A stretch of 7,329 bases of DNA from the NCBI GenBank assembly GCA_039922235.1, contig JBDSAJ010000095.1, forward strand, positions 1 through 7,329, read 5' to 3'. The notes below the pieces were generated by a model that ran no database searches, was not told where the DNA came from, and worked only from the letters and a program-made list of their open reading frames with translations. The position numbers and the translations under genes are program-made. This document shows, piece after piece, positions 5,781 through 7,329 of this stretch. Positions within the stretch are counted from its first letter, which is position 1, and the number at the start of each line of letters is the position of its first letter. This stretch comes from Umezawaea sp039922235. GTDB taxonomy: Bacteria > Actinomycetota > Actinomycetes > Mycobacteriales > Pseudonocardiaceae.

Positions 5781-5790
5781 GGCCTGCCGG

Positions 5791-5817
5791 ACATTAAATT
5801 ATGTTCATACTCTAAAC
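5791..5817. promoter_or_regulatory. AT-rich island with nested dyads between the SDR and acyltransferase genes
   Basis: About 78% of these 27 bases are A or T, in DNA that is otherwise strongly GC-rich. It contains ACAT-N6-ATGT (5791-5804) and TATG-TT-CATA (5800-5809), and shares AAATTATGT-C with the element at 2128-2138 upstream of the first tetR. It lies about 75 bp upstream of the SDR start on one strand and about 400 bp upstream of the acyltransferase start on the other. It may be a regulator-binding site, a promoter core, or both. No well-spaced -35/-10 pair stands out for the rightward gene. Confidence 0.4.
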
Positions 5818-6142
5818 GAGGCGCAGGCCGGCCGAGGTGCGGTGAACTGGGCAGGCGGGTTCGTCGCGGTCAACGGCGGGTTTCTCCGCCTGGCCGACCG
5901 CGACGGCGACCCCCTGGCGAGTGCTGTGCCCCTAGCCCCAGAACCCGCCGGTTCCCCTGACCGCTGCAACGCCCCAATCCTGCACGGGCGCGGCAGCGCC
6001 GACAACGGCCGAGCACGGTCAAGTGCGGGCCTCCCGGCTTGCCGGGCTTCGGCAAGGAACCACGCCCGTTCCGCGCAGAACCAGCGTGCGCGACTGGTCC
6101 GGCACGACCAACTCGACCGCCACCTCTGGTGCGGTGGCACCA
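5818..6142 (+). other. Long non-coding stretch with dense short hairpins, upstream of the acyltransferase gene
   Basis: I find no gene in these 325 bases. Open frames run across on both strands, but they show no recognisable motif. Several perfect short inverted repeats occur: GAACC-CGCC-GGTTC (5941-5954), GGCGC-GGCA-GCGCC (5987-6000), CCCGG-CTTG-CCGGG (6033-6046), CTTGCCG-GGCTT-CGGCAAG (6038-6056), GGAAC-N7-GTTCC (6056-6072), TGGTC-N6-GACCA (6095-6110) and TGGTGC-GGTG-GCACCA (6127-6142). The third and fourth share bases and cannot form together. A structured 5' leader, an attenuator or terminators are possible. GC-rich sequence alone would give some of these. Confidence 0.3.
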
Positions 6143-6216
6143 TGACGAGCGCCGCCGCGGTCGCGACGATAGGTGGTGTGAACGACCAAGAGCACGCCGC
6201 AGCCAAGGCAGACGTC

Positions 6217-7017
6217 ATGGTGCGAGAGGTGACCGAGCTCGCCGAACTCGAAGCGGTGCACCGCCTCTACGACAGGATCTGGCGGCCCGACCCGGAGAAC
6301 CCGCCGGTGACCACCAAGCTGTTGCGGGCACTGTCCAAAGCGGGCAACTACGTGTCGGGGGCGTTCGACGGCCCGGTGCTCGTCGGCGCCTGCGTCGGCT
6401 TCTTCGGAGCGCCCGCCGCGAACGTCCTGCACAGCCACGTCACCGGGGTGTCGTCCGCCGCGCTCGGTCGCCAGGTGGGGTTCGCGCTCAAGCTGCACCA
6501 GCGCGCGTGGGCGATGGCGCGCAGGGTCGCCACGGTCGAGTGGACGTACGACCCGCTCGTCGCGCGCAACGCGCACTTCAACATCACCAAGCTCGGCGCA
6601 CGGCCCGTCGAGTACCTGGCGAACTTCTACGGCGGCATGGACGACGACATCAACGGCGAGGACGACAGCGACCGGCTGCTCCTGCGCTGGGACCTGGCCT
6701 CCGACGCGGTCGTGGAGGCCTGCGCGGGCACGTCCCGGCCCGGCGACGCCGACGCGGAACGGGCGCGGGGCGCGGTGGTCGCGCTCGGGCGGTCCGCGCA
6801 GGGCACACCGGTCACGGGTTCGCTGGAGGGCGAGACGCTGCTGGTGGCCGTGCCGCACGACGTCGAAGCACTGCGCTCGACCGATCCCGGCCTGGCCAAG
6901 GGGTGGCGGGTAGCGGTGCGCGAGGTCCTCGACGCCGCGCTGGCGGACGGCGCGCGGATCACCGGGTTCGACCGCAGGGGTTGGTACGTCATGACGAACG
7001 GGAAGGACACCCGATGA
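6217..7017 (+). CDS. GNAT superfamily acyltransferase (COG3375-like), probable partner of the downstream racemase
   Basis: A 266-residue GNAT-fold protein. Known GNATs transfer an acyl group from acyl-CoA to an amine. The region LYDRIWRPDPENPPVTTKLL (17-36) and NYVSGAFDGPVLVGACVGFF (44-63) match the conserved front of COG3375-type proteins. VTGVSSAALGRQVGFALKLH (75-94) contains the acyl-CoA pyrophosphate-binding motif A (GRQVGFA). WTYDPLVARNAHFNITKLGA (109-128) is the strongly conserved acceptor-side segment. ATG at 6217 was preferred because AAGG sits 8 nt upstream and family N-termini align there. In-frame GTG at 6178 and ATG at 6142 are alternatives, adding 13 or 25 residues. The stop overlaps the next start as ATGA, so the two are translationally coupled. 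In Geobacillus a GNAT succinyltransferase is encoded with N-succinylamino acid racemase; this gene may likewise succinylate or acylate D-amino acids. That role is inference from context. Confidence 0.87.
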   Translation: MVREVTELAELEAVHRLYDRIWRPDPENPPVTTKLLRALSKAGNYVSGAFDGPVLVGACVGFFGAPAANVLHSHVTGVSSAALGRQVGFALKLHQRAWAMARRVATVEWTYDPLVARNAHFNITKLGARPVEYLANFYGGMDDDINGEDDSDRLLLRWDLASDAVVEACAGTSRPGDADAERARGAVVALGRSAQGTPVTGSLEGETLLVAVPHDVEALRSTDPGLAKGWRVAVREVLDAALADGARITGFDRRGWYVMTNGKDTR

Positions 7018-7329
7018 AGCTGACCGGAGTGGAACTGCGCCGGATCCGGATGCCGCTGGTGGCGCCGTTCCGGACGTCGTTCAGCACGCAGACCGCGCGG
7101 GACGTGCTGCTGTTGCGCGCGGTCACCGACGACGCGGAGGGCTGGGGCGAGTGCGTGGCGCTGTCCGACCCGCTCTACTCCTCCGAGTACGTCGACGCGG
7201 CCGCCGACGTGCTGACCCGCTTCCTGGTCCCGGCACTCGGCGCGCACCGGCGGCTCGACGCGAACGCGGTCGCCCCCGCACTGGAGCCGTTCCGGGGGCA
7301 CCGGATGGCCAAGGCGGCGCTGGAGATGG
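7014..7329 (+). CDS. menC: o-Succinylbenzoate synthase / N-succinylamino acid racemase family protein (partial, 3' end beyond window)
   Basis: The first 105 residues of an enolase-superfamily protein, usually about 370 long; the window ends inside the gene. It opens MKLTGVELRRIRMPLVAPFR, then SFSTQ, GWGECVALSDPLYSSEYVD and FRGHRMAKAALEM. This is the N-terminal capping domain, very like the Amycolatopsis N-acylamino acid racemase as I remember it. The metal-binding and catalytic lysine residues of the barrel lie beyond the edge. Family members catalyse o-succinylbenzoate synthesis (menaquinone pathway), N-succinylamino acid racemisation, or both. The family symbol menC is given, but no other men gene is visible and the coupled acyltransferase favours the racemase role. 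GGAAGGA at 7001-7007 lies 6 nt before the ATG, which overlaps the preceding TGA. Confidence 0.9.
   Translation, partial: MKLTGVELRRIRMPLVAPFRTSFSTQTARDVLLLRAVTDDAEGWGECVALSDPLYSSEYVDAAADVLTRFLVPALGAHRRLDANAVAPALEPFRGHRMAKAALEM

Noticed and set aside
5842..6141. N-terminal extension of the acyltransferase to a GTG at 5842.
   Set aside because: The family begins near the ATG at 6217. The extra residues resemble no known domain, although a phrase such as FVAVNGGFLRLADRDG is mildly protein-like and could be a very old remnant.
5805..6218. A 137-residue minus-strand frame in the intergenic region.
   Set aside because: Low-complexity Arg/Ala/Pro/Ser content, no family resemblance and no convincing ribosome site.
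1..7329. Mobile elements, CRISPR arrays, tRNA or rRNA genes.
   Set aside because: No transposase or integrase motifs, terminal inverted repeats with target duplications, regular repeat-spacer units or tRNA-like cloverleafs were seen. The gene scars look like deletions rather than insertions.

Overview
The window is high-GC DNA with strong G/C bias at third codon positions, GTG as well as ATG starts, and long spurious antisense ORFs. This points to an actinomycete. The acyltransferase and racemase at the right edge look most like proteins I know from Pseudonocardiaceae such as Amycolatopsis. That genus-level reading is inference from remembered family sequences, not a search.

Layout, left to right. 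(1) 1-133: hairpins and a broken SnoaL-like gene tail, the remnant running on to about 147. (2) 134-1102 (-): a zinc-independent MDR quinone-oxidoreductase-like gene, divergent from (3) 1172-2128 (+): a GlxA-type regulator with a DJ-1/PfpI-like domain and an AraC-type DNA-binding domain. (4) 2186-2758 (+): a TetR/AcrR regulator. (5) 2816-3658 (-): a crotonase-fold enoyl-CoA hydratase/isomerase, translationally coupled (ATGA overlap) behind (6) 3655-4281 (-): a second TetR regulator closely related to the first. (7) 4318-4899 (-): two gene remnants, namely the 3' half of an SMP-30/gluconolactonase-like propeller gene with a one-base frameshift, and a short unidentified C-terminal tail. (8) 4900-5715 (-): a classical SDR oxidoreductase. 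(9) 5716-6216: a long intergenic region with palindromes, an AT-rich island and a hairpin-dense stretch. (10) 6217-7017 (+): a COG3375-like GNAT acyltransferase, overlapping by ATGA (11) 7014-7329 (+, cut by the window): an enolase-superfamily protein of the o-succinylbenzoate synthase / N-succinylamino acid racemase family.

Two functional blocks stand out. The left and middle block (1-5790) is a regulator-rich redox and acyl-CoA accessory island: MDR, SDR and crotonase enzymes with three regulators. It is scarred by at least three gene remnants, so it has been rearranged recently. Two paralogous TetR genes bracket the crotonase gene. Palindromes lie just upstream of the second tetR and over a possible SDR promoter, and an AT-rich motif is shared between the first tetR leader and the SDR upstream region. 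The right block (from about 5800) is an acyltransferase-racemase pair. By analogy with the described N-succinylamino acid racemase pathway, it may convert D-amino acids to L-amino acids through N-succinyl intermediates.

I see no rRNA, tRNA, CRISPR array, insertion sequence or replication origin. Nothing here clearly amounts to a wholly new system. The most worthwhile leads are the remnant junctions, the paralogous TetR circuit and the acyltransferase-racemase operon.
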